A DNA stretch of 64,000 nucleotides from Blastobasis lacticolella (Eukaryota > Arthropoda > Insecta > Lepidoptera > Blastobasidae): positions 16,688,001 through 16,752,000 of the forward strand of contig LR990056.1 of assembly GCA_905147135.1 (NCBI GenBank), read 5' to 3'. Shown here in pieces: positions 24,901 to 36,659 of the stretch. Both the position numbers and the translations under genes were made by a program. The notes under the pieces were generated by a model. It was given only the letters and a program-made list of their open reading frames with translations. It had not been told where the DNA came from and did not search any database. Each line of letters begins with the position of its first letter. The stretch's first letter is position 1.

Positions 24901-27900
24901 CGAGTTTGGCAAGTTATGTCAAAAGTTGGCGCATTTAGTAAGGATTCCAGGATGGTATGATACTTGGTAAATTGTAGCTGCTATCGTTGACAAAATTTTT
25001 TTTTTCCTTTTTTAAAACCCAGGTTTTAACAAATTGTTACTTGGTTAAAAATTATTCTAATGGGCGCAAGGTTTTCCAAACAGTTGTAAATTGTTGCTTG
25101 AGATGAAGGAGTCATTCTAAGAAGTGTGAGCGAGAAAAAAGTGTAGGTGGGGGTAAAGTAAGTGTACGCGAAGGTAGTCGCGCTGGGTCCACTAGTTTGT
25201 TCTAAAATATCTTCAACATGATCTTAGCGTTAATGTCCCGGTTGTGCTCTTGCGCCCGAGGGCCAGGGACCCTTGACTATGATCCAGGACTTGGCAAATC
25301 GGGTAATTACATATTGCGTTTCGAGTTTACAGGATCCAGGCATACATAGATACATATGGACACAAGGCGGGAAGCGACTTTGTTTTGTACTATGGATGGA
25401 TTTGGTTCTCTCCTGTCCTGTACTATTAATTAAACTCTTTGTGTTATTCCAGAATGGACGGTTGTCCAACTGACTGCTCCGTACAACCCCCACGAGAACA
25501 CAAAGACTCTAGAAGAATACCGGACGGAGATAGACTCGATTTGTGTGAGTGTGTTCACCAATGAATACTTCGATGATACTGTTGGACCGATCACTATAAG
25601 TATTCCAGCTAATGCTGTTAAAGGTAAGATTGTTCTATCGTTATCCATTACCGTGGAGCATTTTGTTTTAAGCAATTTTTTGTACCACTAATGCGGCAAA
25701 GAAACTTACGGCCTGCCTGATGGTAAGCAGTCACCGCAGCCTATGGACTACTGGATGGTGTTACCGTTCTTCTCGGCTGTGCTCACGCGGCCGAGGGCCC
25801 GCGGGCCGTCTTGCTCATGGATCCAGGATTTCGCAGAATAGGTAATAACAGTGGAGCGACTGCGATCTGACCTTCGTGACCCAGCTGACAAGGGCACTTG
25901 ACCAGATTGCATCATGGATTCATCACGATGTTTTCCTCTCCGTAAGAGCATCCTCAACTAATATACGTCTACATAACTCAAAAAAGAGTCATTGGTACAA
26001 GGTAGCTGTGGGATTCGAACCCTGTTCCTTTCGCATTGCGATTCTTATTCCAAGGTATTCATTTGAAGAGACGTGTAGAGTAGCTATGATCCTGTAAGTT
26101 CCCCAAATTTAATTCCTTTTGTGTGGGAATATGACCATTCTCACCCTACCTGATCTGCCCAATCCTGGATCACGGTCACGGCGGACCTCAGGCCGTCTCG
26201 CGCGAGAGCAATACCGGGATATTAACGCCAAAATGACCATCCACTCAAACTCCAACAATTATCCAAGATCATAATCTTGTTCAACACCTTGTTCATAAAC
26301 TAACTTGATTATATCTGTCATGTATACCTAAATAAATAAATAAATTTCAGAGGGTGAAAAGCCTTTATTCACCGAGCTGTATTCGCTTCTGGACGAGAAC
26401 TACCAGACTTTAAACAGCGGCCAGTTCTACAACAACAAGCGGCTCGTGCAGTCCTACTGGAGTAAACGGGAGGATGTCGATCTCAGGATGAAGGTATTTT
26501 TTCCTCTTATTTCCGTCTGAAAGCAGCTAAGTAGATGGGCTGCTTTCAGGTTCGGCGGCTTGAGTGGCTCTGTGGTTAAGCCGGTCTGCCACGCAGAGGT
26601 TTTGGGTTCGATTCCCGGCGGAGCTGATATTGAAATGATGGATTTTAATTTCTGTTATGGGTCTGGGTGTTCTATGTGCAATAAGTATGTATTTAAAAGT
26701 ATATAAGTAATTTATCAGTTGGCGAGCACCTAAAAAACAAATTTTGCTGACTTGGGGGCTAGATGGCGCTGTTTGAATTGTCCAAGCACATATATACAGG
26801 TTGACTTCAAATTGATGATACCAAGGGGCGTATGCACGTGCTCGTGATAACCAACTAATTTTACTATAGCACCAACTCTGCAATCGCAAAATACGAATCA
26901 GTTGTTTCATACATTTTGGCAGAATTCGTTTTCAATGTTGTATGAGTAGCTGAATTGTTTTCGTGATATCAGAGTTGGTTCCATAGTAAAAGATGTTTGT
27001 TATCACGAGCACATGCATACGGTACCGGTCTGTATCATGAATTTGAAGTCACCTTGTACTATAAATGCGAAAGAAACCCTGTCTGTTACGCTTTCACGGC
27101 TAAACTGCGCCGGTTTTCATGAAATTCGGTAAGGAGATAGTTTAGTGCCTGAGGATGAACATGGGCCAGTTTTCATTCCCCTCAACTCGCAAGATGCAGG
27201 TGTAATACTCCACGCGGCTCCAAGCTGGCTATAAATAGACTGGTTGCAGGTTTTGTCCCTGATCATAACTTACATCTTCAGATCAGACTTGTCCAGACTT
27301 GTGCACTATTAAATTATATCAATCATTTAATTTTTAATTTTATATACCTTTTTGTATACAAATATTGGCTGTACATTGTAACAAGCTTTGCTTAACCCTA
27401 TTGTCAATCATATTTAAAATTCAAATATTTAAACGTATTTACTATTCATTATTCATCAGAAGCCTCTCATTACCTTTGTATTTCTTCGCTCAACGCATTA
27501 AATTTAATGTGGGAAGAGGCCTCCAGCGGCCTGGTATGGTCTGTTGATCTGATGTGATGATGATGATGACATAATGTAATTCCAGAGCGTGATCCAAGCG
27601 ATGGACAAGAAGTGGCTGGGCGGGTGGGGCGCGTTGCTCACGGGACGGCTGGAAGACACCGCCTTGAGGGACAGGGTCCGGCGGTTCGTCGACGACAGCA
27701 TTGCGGATTGGGGGTGAGGTCGTCTTTGGATTTTATACAGTTACGTTGCGTTTCTCAGTTATGTAGGGAAACGCATTCGCGGTTTAGAATGATCCTTATT
27801 TCAACTTCGGACTCGTGGTCTCACCAGATTGTTTGCAGACTCGTCACGCAGGTCTCTATGGTCCCATTTCAGATTAGTGCCCGTTCCCAAATGACCCTAT

Positions 27901-30900
27901 TCCCAGAGCGCCTGTTCCTAGATAATCCCACATAAGTTTGTATGAAAACAAATGACATGAGAGGTGTACATTTTCGTACTTTTGTTTACGTAAAATATTT
28001 GTCTCCTCTCGTTAGCCGTACATCAGTGAAGTTGTTGTTCGTAACATCCTAACCTAATATTATCTATTTTCAGATTTATAAAACTGACAAATAAGCAAAA
28101 GGTATTGCTATACAATCTAATAGGCAGTTCCCCAAACTTATTGCCGGAGCAGATAAAATCTTGCATAAGACGGATTTTAACAGAACACGGCAACATCGAC
28201 GATATCCGTCAAACACTGGACAATGATTGTCAAACTTGTACCCCAACCTTTCGATTACCGAACGAGCTATGTTTGCAGTGTTTGTCAAAGTGTTTTCAGA
28301 AGTTACATCATTTTACTCTAGTGGATGGTATAAGGGCGTTCACAGAAACTGCCAATACGGTGAAGGAATCTCTCGAGTGGGAATGCTTGAAGGAAGCCAG
28401 GAGGTATCCGGTGATTCTAATTGTTGATGAGGTATGTTAAATTATGTAGATTTTTTTTAGTTTAATAGTAGTCATCATCTTGGCGTTAATGTCCCGGTTG
28501 TGTTCTCGCGCACGAGGGCCCGGGGTCCGCCTTGACCATGATCCAGGATTTGGCAGGTCAGGTAATTACAGTGGAGCGACTGTCATCTGACCTCCGAGAC
28601 CCTGTTAACAGGGGAACCAGACAAGATTTAACCATGGTCACACATTCAGGCTGAATGTGTAGGTTTCATCACGATGTTTTCCATCACCGTAAGAACATCG
28701 GTTAGTGTTCAACTGACGCACATAACTCAGAAAAGGAAGTGACTTTGTTCAATCGACAGTGAATATGCAACTAAAGTAGAAAAGATGAGAGTAGAGAAGA
28801 TGGTACAGGTCCATGCTACATCATTTTCAAATAAATTGGAAAAACTAGGAAAAGAGTCATTGGTACATGGTGGCACCTGGTAGAGCTCGTCTAATCTAAA
28901 ATGACGCGCCCCACTATCGCATTAACGCACACAAGCAAATTTAAAATATGGACGCAATGCATATACAAATGCCGTTGTAATTGGTCATTCAGTTGCCGGT
29001 GAGATTCAAACGTAGGAGCACGCGTCGTTCATTGGCTCCTACACAGATGAAGTGTCGTTATCAATATTTGCACTCACTCATCGAAATCAACTAAGTAGTG
29101 GGGCGTGTCATTTTGGACTAGACGAGCTCTACCCCTCTTTAATCGATAATTCACATGAACTAACTAGTAAACAAATGTAAACGCTTTTACCATTAGAAAG
29201 GGTCAGGCATTTCAGCAAGTTTCGTCCTAAAACCTGCCATTTTCCCTCCCCAGACCCTCGACCAGTTCCCATGGGAGACGCTGCCCATACTCAACCACCA
29301 TCCGGTCTGTCGCATGGAGAACATTCACTTCCTCTACTATCTTTACAAGACGCATGAGAAGGATATCGTGAATGGATACTTTATGACGAAGAGCGCTGTC
29401 GGCAGATACGTCATCAATCCAGGTGCGTGGAGTTGAATTTTATTAGAACTGGTTCCAGATTTCTTTCTAGAAATAAGCAGTGCCTGTTGTGTGTTATACT
29501 TCTGTAACATAACGTGCATGTTTAACAATTAACTGTTAGATTAGATTAGATATATAGCTGTTCATAATTTCTGCTGCAAGACGTTCACTACTGGCCATTA
29601 AAGCCAGCAGTGGGCTAAATGGCCAGCAGTGGTCCAAAATAAGGTAAATTTTTGTATCACGGCTTTTGAAAAAAAAGGAGCGACGCGTAAATAAATAAAA
29701 GTTATGCAAAAATTGACCTTTTTTTATGAACAATACATTCCACTTTGATATGCTCTCACGCTTTTTGCTTTTGAATTTAAGCTACTGAATTTTAGCTAAT
29801 AAAATGTAATAAGTAGATGTATTATGGGCAACAGTCACCGTTTACCATCAGGAGCCTAATTCTCATGTTGTGATTCGACATTTTTTCTAGCCACAAATCT
29901 CCATTACTAAAACCACTGAGTATCTATTTGCAATAAGAAAAATTCTTTCTCAACTACTTTTAAGAATCGTATAATGTCAAAGATCAATTTCAGTGAGTCT
30001 TAATACAGTTTTTTTGTCTAGAGAATATGCCAAATTTGAAAGAAAGAAAGAAAATTATGACACATTTGTGTTGTCACTGCGCGGGAATCGCCCCCTAGGT
30101 GGACTAACTCCTCGTTTGTCACTTCGTAGTAAAAAGTGGCCTATGCCCAGCAGTGGGCGTCTTTCGACTGATATGATGAGGATGATGAGTTTAAAAAAAC
30201 TACCCCCAGAAAAGAACCTAGACCGCATGGAGAAGCGGATGTCTTCGTTCGTGTCGTACTGGTGCGGGAGGTGGCGCGGCCGGAAGGGGGAGCCGCCCAC
30301 CACGGAGGAGCTGTTGCGGTATATAGCGGAGGCTGATGTGTTTTTGTGAGTATTTATTGTTGTCGTGCCCTTAACACTCGTGGGTGTCGTACAAGGCGAC
30401 TAATGTTTTCGAGGTAAAAGATTTTAGAGTCTCCGTAGACTGGAAAATGGGCAGCAGCGTTTTCCATTGTTATATTTACAACACTGCGATCTCTAACCCG
30501 CCTGCCAAGCGTGGATATTATGGCAATAACCTTCCCTTTTGTGGGAGAGGCCCTAAGTCCTGCAGTGGACTGTTATGGGCTGTGATGATTGTTATCGATT
30601 ACTACTGTATAGTGTCCCCTATAAACAGGGTTATGTGGAACACACATGCCTAAACCTGCCGGTACCAGGAAAGAGGTCCCGTAGGCGGCCCAAGAAGTGA
30701 TCGATTGACATCGCTGAGTCGGATGCGAGAGCCAACGGCTTACGAAGCGAGGATGCCGAAGACCGGGCGAAGTGGAGGAGAATGAGTAGGAAAGTGGACC
30801 CTGGCAGTGGCCGGGATTGACCGCTCGGATAATGGTGGTGATGACTCTTAAAACTATTTGATAGTAGTTATTCTATACTTTTTCATTTGTTAATAAAAAT

Positions 30901-33900
30901 TATTTTCTGAATGTTGGTTCGAGGATATCTTTAAACGACCGCATCTATTTTTTTGGGTTTGTAATTAGCAGTTTTCCAATAGGTATCTAAAGCATTCCTA
31001 ACCACTCACTAGATGGCGCCCCGACAATTTTGGTAATTGATAATCGCTTGAAATAGGTTCTCAGCAAACAGGATATAAACACTGGGTACGTTGTCTTGGA
31101 TAATATTGTATTTGTCAATCGTTTTCAACCATTTTAGAGGTTGTAATAATAATGGAACATAGTGCCAACGTCTATAAATATTTATTTTTACTCTTCGTTT
31201 AACCTTTAACAGTTATGTTTATATTAATAAACAATTTATTTTTAAGTTTAGTATTAGTTGGCTGCATGAAATCACTGCCACCATCATACAGATTAAAAAA
31301 AGATTACCAAAATTGTAGGAGCGCCATCTATTGATACTTTTTGAAACCAACTATCAATACCTACTGGAAAGCTCCTCATTATCAGGACAAGGTTCATATT
31401 AAAGAAAAAGAGTAGGTGGGGGTAGGGGTAGTATAGGAGAAGGGTAGGTGTAGGTGAAATAAAGGTACGTGGAGTAGTTTACGGGTAAAGCAGGTATAGT
31501 TGTAGGGTAATTAAAGAATAGTAGTAGGAGGGTAGATTAGTATAGGTTAGGGTAGCATACCACATGATCGAAGTCGCGCCATGCCAGCTAGTAAATAAAT
31601 AAAAAAAACAATCCCCCCAGGTACTGCGGCCACGGGGACGGCTTCGCCCTAACAGGGTCCTCGGCCGGGACCCTGGAGTCCTCCCCCTGCCACGCCGTAT
31701 CAATCCTGGCGGGCTGTGGATCCACAAGACTAGTAATGCCGTCTGCACGGGCGCCGCCCAGCGCCGCGCATCATCGGTTATATGTGGCTGGGTGGTGAGT
31801 GACTATGGCTATCTTATCTTTTTATTACAAACACACTGGGGGTCGCAAACCGGAATCCCGGATACAGAATATACCGAGATCCCGGACAAAAAATAAACCT
31901 TGACAATACCGGTATTCATTTTACGTAAACCGGGATTTTCGGTATTCAGTTAAAATAAAATTGTATATTACTTTTGCGTATCACAACCTAGACTAACAAA
32001 ACGCATAATATTTAGCTTCAATATCATTTTCTCAAATACTATAGCAAAAGAAAATACTCCTCGATGGGGGAGATTAAAATTAGTTTTTTCTTCTAGAAAA
32101 TAACCTTTCTTAAAATTCTCAAACTATTTACGTCTGCCTATGACTTTTATACAATAAAAAATATAATAAATTACTAGCAACTTCTCAAAATCCCGAAAAT
32201 CACGGTTCTGAAAAGATATCTCGGTCTCTCGACCCCTAATACACACCCACACACGATACATGGCTGCACTGAGATTCGCACCCGATACCTCTCGTATTGC
32301 GAGTTGGATACCGTTACCACAAGGTTACCGACACTCCTATGAGGATTAATACATATCTGTAATTGCGCTGGCTGTCTTACCCTACAAACCGGAACACAGC
32401 CATGCCAATACTGTTGCTTGGCAGTACACATCCAGGCGGACTCCGTAAACTAATTAAATTAAAATTAAATATCATTTATTTCAAGTTTCACAGACTCATA
32501 TTCTTATTACATTTCATTAATAATTATAGTTTATAATGATAAATACATTCATCGTCAGCATTACAACGTCACTTGATAATACAATACAATTGCAGTCGAT
32601 ACTAATCCTTACGCAGTATGAAATAAAGTCGCTTTTGGATCCGGGGGATGTGGTCGGCCGTCCGACCAAGGTCCAAAAGCGACTTTAGTTTGTACATCGT
32701 AAGGATTAGTATCGACTGCAACTGAGGGTTGGTCAGCTCCAAATTGGAGCGTCTGTTATTATACAGGCTTGACAAAGTACTCATCATCACCATATATTTG
32801 AGAGTATAACTCATGGCGTACAACCATAGGGTGGCTCGTTCTCGAAGGCTCCAAGACCTGATAACCTGGTTTCCCTTCCAGTCCGTCAGTGGTGGGCATG
32901 CTGTGGGAAGTAACCGACTTGGAAGTGGACAAAGTGATATCAGCGCTGGTCGCTCGCGCCATCAAACCCTCCAATCCTTTAGCTGTAGCCTGGCAGAGTG
33001 TGGGCAAGGCGAAATGGACTCAGGGGATACTTGGTAAGTTTAATTTTGGACTTTTATATTGACCTGTAGACTAATGATGACCTACGGGGCTATTGTCTAA
33101 CTCAGTTGGCAACTGAATTTGACATTAGATAATTCTACACTACGTCATTTTCGTTGGTCACTGACTTTAGCGTCTATCAAATTAGAGTGGTGTAAGATTA
33201 TTTTATGTCAAATTCAGTTGTTCACTGAGATTGGCCAATGGCGCCGGTGAGTGGTTCAGTTGGTTATCATGCCGATCTGCCACGCAGAGGTCCCAGGTTC
33301 GATACCCGGCCGAGCAGAAATTGAAATGATGAATTTTTATTTCTGTTACGGGTCTGGGGTCACCCACATCACTGATAACACTAGAAAAACTATTTAAATA
33401 CTTTTATATACATACTTATTATATGTACATATAACAATGTGTATGACAAGTATGTATTTAATAGTAGTTTATGCAACTGTCATATAAAAGGGGGTATTAA
33501 AACATGAGAGTCTGTTTATCATACGTGGCGTAGCCGAGATGATAATAGTTTGACACGAGTGTTTTAATACCTAATTATATGCAGTTGCATACACTACTTT
33601 ATCTACTCGGCTACGCCTCGTATGATAAACAGACACTCATGTTTTAATACCCCCTTTTATATGACAGTTGCATAAACTACTATTATCTACACTCATATTT
33701 TTATGTTAAAATATCGTACCTATAATTTTCTCAACTTTGCTGGAAGTAAGTTGCGAGTCAGTTCTGTTGTATCTACGCGTCGAGGATATCAAGCGGCGGG
33801 AAATTCACTTCACTACTTTCACATTTATCTATTTATTTGCTTCAAACAAGAAAAAACATTCACCAAGACAACCTTCAACGATTAGAAAAGAATATTCTGT

Positions 33901-34575
33901 TTAGCGGGAAAATAAATACTCACAAATATAAACAGGAAAATTTGAATTTTGAATTTGTTAAAGACATTTAGGTATTCAGCCTACATTTGGCCGTGTCCGG
34001 GCGCCCGACAAGAATTTAAAAAATATAAGTGTTGCATAATGATTAAAAAGTTATTTTACGTTACAGCTGTTATGAAATTAGTATGGGAAATGCTGTATCG
34101 AATAGTAATTTTTTTAAATTTTAAAGACTGGCGTGAAAAAAGTGTGCCCTTTAACAACTGTTTTCGAATATGAAATTGGAACATTACGCTATGAGTGTAG
34201 ATAAACTACTATTTTAAAATTTTATAGACTGGCGTGAAAATAATGTATCCTTAAACAACTGTTTTCGAATATAAAATTGGAACATTACGCTATGAGTGTA
34301 GATAAAAGTATTTACGTTGTTTATCAGTTATCTAGCACCCATACCACAAGCTTTGTTTACTTTGAGGCTATATGGCGCTTTATGAATTATCCAAGCATTT
34401 TTATTAATTCCTATATTACACAACCATTCCAGAAACAGACGTAGACCCGAAAACTGCTCCTCAAATCGAAGGGGATCTCCTCAGGGCCATCACGCGAGCT
34501 CGCGGCGCCACTAGCTATGTCATGATAGCCAGCACCGTCGTGGCCAGAGGGTTGCCAGTGAAGATACAGGACTGA
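21955..34575 (+). CDS. Sse: Separase, compact insect type, 13 exons
   Basis: Separase is the clan CD cysteine protease that cleaves cohesin kleisin at anaphase. Exons: 21955-22072, 22726-22860, 23817-23883, 24351-24523, 25453-25623, 26351-26493, 27586-27713, 28074-28431, 29254-29422, 30210-30345, 31621-31794, 32882-33033, 34433-34575. Every junction is GT-AG and all phases join to 2067 nt, 688 residues plus TGA. Family landmarks are RRYPVILIVDE, then QFPWETLPIL; the catalytic His537 in YCGHGDG; the catalytic Cys565 in LAGCGS; and WCPSVVGMLWEVTD. His and Cys are 28 residues apart, as in the family. The length fits the short fly-type Sse, where Three rows supplies the N-terminal part, rather than separases of about 2000 residues. 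An in-frame TAG three codons before the ATG fixes the start. The usual GCSS is GCGS here. Introns are packed with SINEs and MITEs. Confidence 0.93.
22890..22955 (-). repeat. SINE-B 3' fragment
   Basis: GCGCCATCTAGCCCCAAAGC on plus marks the 3' end of the family. It lies in separase intron 2. Confidence 0.55.
23045..23378 (-). pseudogene. LINE polyprotein C-terminal remnant, family 1
   Basis: An open minus-strand fragment of 102 codons has WQWAGHMARR, GRPPTRWTDDLVRIAG and LGEAYAQQW, typical of the C-terminal end of insect LINE polyproteins of RTE type. It ends in a GAT-type microsatellite. It lies in intron 2 of separase, antisense to the gene. Confidence 0.75.
23525..23688 (-). repeat. SINE-A, decayed
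   Basis: A degenerate tail half lies in separase intron 2 and retains GACCATGATCCAGGATTTGG and CACGGATGCTCC. Confidence 0.55.
25216..25312 (-). repeat. SINE-A fragment
   Basis: A tail fragment (TTAGCGTTAATGTCCCGGTT) lies in separase intron 4. Confidence 0.6.
25754..26043 (-). repeat. SINE-A, diverged
   Basis: A diverged unit in separase intron 5 has recognisable CTCACGCGGCCGAGGGCCC and GATTCGAACCC stretches. Confidence 0.6.
26147..26246 (+). repeat. SINE-A fragment, opposite orientation
   Basis: A tail fragment (CACGGCGGACCTCAGGCC to GATATTAACGCCAAAATG) sits about 100 bases from an inverted copy, so the two could pair in the intron RNA. Confidence 0.6.
26553..26795 (+). repeat. SINE-B in separase intron 6
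   Basis: This full unit has GGTTCGATTCCCGG and GCTAGATGGCGCTGTTTG. A MITE begins directly after it at 26796. Confidence 0.75.
26796..27059. mobile_element. MITE/foldback with long imperfect TIRs
   Basis: ACAGGTTGACTTCAAATTGA at the left is matched inverted by TCATGAATTTGAAGTCACCT at the right, and complementarity continues inward (CGTGCTCGTGATAAC). No ORF. It lies in separase intron 6, directly after a SINE-B. Confidence 0.7.
27063..27170 (+). repeat. Dispersed insect repeat fragment (TTTCACGGCTAAAC type)
   Basis: TATAAATGCGAAAGAAACC, GTTACGCTTTCACGGCTAAA and ATGAAATTCGGTAAGGAGAT match, inverted, the piece at 8735-8845. It lies in separase intron 6. Confidence 0.5.
28471..28876 (-). repeat. 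SINE-A with internal insertion, truncated by a MITE
   Basis: The tail and body are clear (TCATCTTGGCGTTAATGTCC). About 115 bases of unrelated sequence interrupt near 28735-28850. The head end stops where the MITE at 28879 begins. Confidence 0.65.
28879..29133. mobile_element. MITE with ~38-bp TIRs
   Basis: GGTAGAGCTCGTCTAATCTA at the left is matched inverted by GGACTAGACGAGCTCTACC at the right, with AAAATGAC and CGCCCCACTA continuing the match. It lies in separase intron 8 and truncates a SINE-A. Confidence 0.75.
30138..30187 (+). repeat. LINE tail remnant, family 1, next to separase exon 10
   Basis: Only the last 50 bp (GGCCTATGCCCAGCAGTGGG and the GAT tail) remain, ending about 20 bases before the separase exon 10 acceptor. 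Confidence 0.6.
30364..30600 (+). repeat. Dispersed repeat C in separase intron 10
   Basis: It carries the same CTAATGTTTTCGAGG, GGAAAATGGGCAGCAGCG and CCTAAGTCCTGCAGTGGACT blocks as the other copies. Confidence 0.65.
30655..30848 (+). repeat. LINE tail remnant, family 2
   Basis: This is close to the copy at 19416-19592 (same GAAGACCGGGCGAAGTGGAG stretch). It lies in separase intron 10. Confidence 0.65.
31405..31560. repeat. G-rich GTAGGG-type minisatellite
   Basis: Degenerate GGTAGGTGT/GGGGTAGG units lie in separase intron 10, just upstream of the exon carrying the catalytic residues. Confidence 0.65.
31837..32240. mobile_element. MITE-like element with imperfect TIRs (hAT-like?)
   Basis: The left end GGGGTCGCAAACCGG is imperfectly inverted at the right end (CGGTCTCTCGACCCC). 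The interior has repeated CCGGGAT/ATCCCGG and TACCGGTATT. No ORF. Class is a guess. Confidence 0.5.
32588..32722. repeat. Foldback, ~50-bp arms
   Basis: TTGCAGTCGATACTAATCCT and AAGTCGCTTTTGGA at the left are inverted at the right (TCCAAAAGCGACTT, AGGATTAGTATCGACTGCAA). The loop is about 30 bases. It lies in separase intron 11. Confidence 0.75.
33233..33375 (+). repeat. SINE-B, 5' half
   Basis: The head and body (GTGAGTGGTTCAGTTGG, GGTTCGATACCCGG) lie in the last separase intron. The 3' half is missing here; a 3' half lies at 34318. Confidence 0.65.
33460..33684. repeat. Foldback, ~80-bp near-perfect arms
   Basis: Left 33460-33540 and right 33601-33684 are inverted copies, including AATAGTAGTTTATGCAACTG, AAGGGGGTATTAAAACATGA and GGCGTAGCCGAG. 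The central spacer carries a partial third copy (GTTTTAATACCTAATTATAT). It lies in the last separase intron. Confidence 0.8.
34110..34312 (+). repeat. Two-copy ~100-bp tandem repeat
   Basis: The block AGACTGGCGTGAAAA to ATTACGCTATGAGTGTAGAT occurs twice in a row, with few differences. Its ATGAGTGTAGATA end is the inverse of the sequence just after the foldback at 33460-33684, suggesting one larger element. Confidence 0.75.
34318..34405 (+). repeat. SINE-B, 3' half, ends next to last separase exon
   Basis: The 3' part (TTATCAGTTATCTAGCACCC to ATGGCGCTTTATG) ends less than 30 bases before the acceptor of the final separase exon. It may be the displaced other half of the copy at 33233-33375. 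Confidence 0.6.
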
Positions 34576-34937
34576 GGAGGCTTATAGCTAGCTATAAGGA
34601 TTCTAGAATCCAGTAAAGATACAGGGCTGAGGTGCCATAACGATAGAATCCTTTGCTTTTGATAGGCACACGGATAAACGGTCCACTGAATTCGGCACAC
34701 AGCAGAATACCACATTATGTACAGACAGCATTTCGACTTACTCAAACCCAGTATAAGATGTGCTAGCGTCTCTATACAACAAGCAATGCAATGTTAGCTG
34801 ATTTTGTGTAGGTCGATATGCTCTCATTTGTCGGATTACCCGAAAATCGTGTTTGACTTGTATTTAGTGTTTAAACAAAATATGTACAGCACGAGCGCCG
34901 GATCTGACTATCGGAATGAAAAAGCTAAAAAAACTAT

Positions 34938-35023
34938 ACTACCCCATCGGCCATCTATATTTCGAGCTAGGTGCCCTGCCCTCTGCCACTTTAGCCTGAC
35001 AATCCTCGGGCTATGGCGGTGAC
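34938..35023 (-). repeat. LINE remnant, family 1
   Basis: This decayed minus-strand piece has the same CCATCGGCCATCT and CACTTTAGCCTG signature as 23225-23320. Confidence 0.55.
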
Positions 35024-36183
35024 CATAAGCAATACAAACCTAACAAAATACTGTCTTATGAGTTCCATGAGTAAAGCTTAAAAATGTGTGTGCGTGCTTC
35101 GGTATGTCAGACCTGTTGTGGTGTGAGTGTGAGAGATTAGGTCATGTACAACAAATGAAATCGTCAAGAAATTGTCATATCTGCATGTTTTACTTCTCTT
35201 CATTGTAGAATGGAGTCCATATTTGTTTTAGGACCAGTGATATTTTGTTTAAAAAAAACAATGCATATAGTTAGGCCATGTAAAGTCGGGCGATAGTTAC
35301 CATCTACTATCAGGCCGCGTATTCACAATGGCTCGGAAATCAGATTCGGATACGGAATCGACAAAGGACCCCGCAAAAGTTCTTAGGAAAATGTGGTTTT
35401 AGTTAATTTTGATAAAATTTTCATATGTTATAGAGAGTAGAGTTTCCGTGGAATCTATCGGGATTCTGAATAACAGTTTTCGAATCGATCGACACGGATT
35501 CGGCGCTTACGAATTTCATGTCGAATCGTTCGGAAACGGTTTCGAATCATTGTGAATACGGCTACAGATGTCTGCTAGTTTGTAATTTTTTTCTAACTTG
35601 GAAACAACTTATCGGCATACAAAGTTGCTTGGGTGTGTTTAAGAGACCTTCCAATACTCAAGAGTGACTCGAGTCTGCTAAAATGAGTAAGAAGGCGCCA
35701 CACAATGTATATACTTTTAAAGGAAATAAAAGGCTTACAAATTGTATGACTTTACTTAAGTTGAAGAACTAAAGGTATAGAAACATATATTGTCTCCGGG
35801 TTTCTGTGATCTAAAGGAAGAATAATGATTATTAAATTAACTTTTACAAGCCTTTTTAAATCTAAGAATCATGCTATTTTATACTATGTATGTATAATAT
35901 AATGATTTGTAATATAATGTTAAATACTATATGCAGTCGTTTTATTGTAAATCGTATTCGTTCGTATTTGAGATGTAGCTCCCATTGAAGTACGTAGTCC
36001 ATACCTCTTCATTCTATGAGTCTTTTTTTGTCCTTCGTCGTTCATCTCGCGTCTCCATATCCAGCCTCATCCTCCTCACCGTCTTCCTTATTTTCATTTT
36101 TATGGTACCGCGTGCAATCGTCTATCTATTTGCATCATTTTGTGTTTCGGTTTTAATCCGTAACAAAAAAAAAAAAATAAAAT
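35024..36183. other. Intergenic region between convergent separase and docking gene
   Basis: It includes the MITE at 35314-35564. AATAAA at 35725-35730 could serve separase but is more than 1.1 kb past its stop. No gene seen. Confidence 0.4.
35314..35564. mobile_element. MITE, CWG target type, copy 3
   Basis: It has the same internal sequence and right TIR as copy 2. The left tip is slightly altered (GCCGCGTATTCACAATG). It is flanked by CAG on both sides. Confidence 0.75.
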
Positions 36184-36432
36184 AAATATTCGTGGACAAA
36201 TTCACACAGCGCCATCTAGCCCCAAAGTAAGCAAAGCTTGTACTATGGCTGCTAGATAACTGATATACTACTTAAATACTTTTTAAATACATACTTATTA
36301 TACATAGAACACCCAGACCCGTAACAGAAATTAAAATTCATTATTTCCATTTCTGCCCGGCCGGGAATCGAACCCGGGATCTCTTGCGTGGCAGACCGGC
36401 ATGTTGACCATTGAACCACTCAGTTCGTCGTA
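36184..36432 (-). repeat. SINE-B, full-length type
   Basis: In minus orientation it has the head ACTGAGTGGTTCAATGG, B box GGTTCGATTCCC and 3' end GCGCCATCTAGCCCC on plus. Confidence 0.75.
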
Positions 36433-36659
36433 ACAAAATGACTCGAAGTGAGATTTTACGTATGAATACGAACCGAATACGTGTCAGTACATACACGTTT
36501 GTAAAATTACGAGGACGGTCAAACCGGATCAGAAACGGAAACGATCCGTATTCAACCCGAATTACGGATAAAATTGTGGTACGCAACCAAACCCCCTGTC
36601 TTTATATATGTATAAATATCCAAAAACGGTTGCATCGATTTCAATAATTGTTTTTTTGT

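Noticed and set aside
28227..28427. 66-codon ORF overlapping separase exon 8
   Set aside because: It is another frame of the exon; the frame with RRYPVILIVDE matches the family and joins both neighbours.
29993..30349. 118-codon plus-strand ORF covering separase exon 10
   Set aside because: Only 30210-30345 fits separase and its splice phases; the upstream part is intron with a LINE tail.
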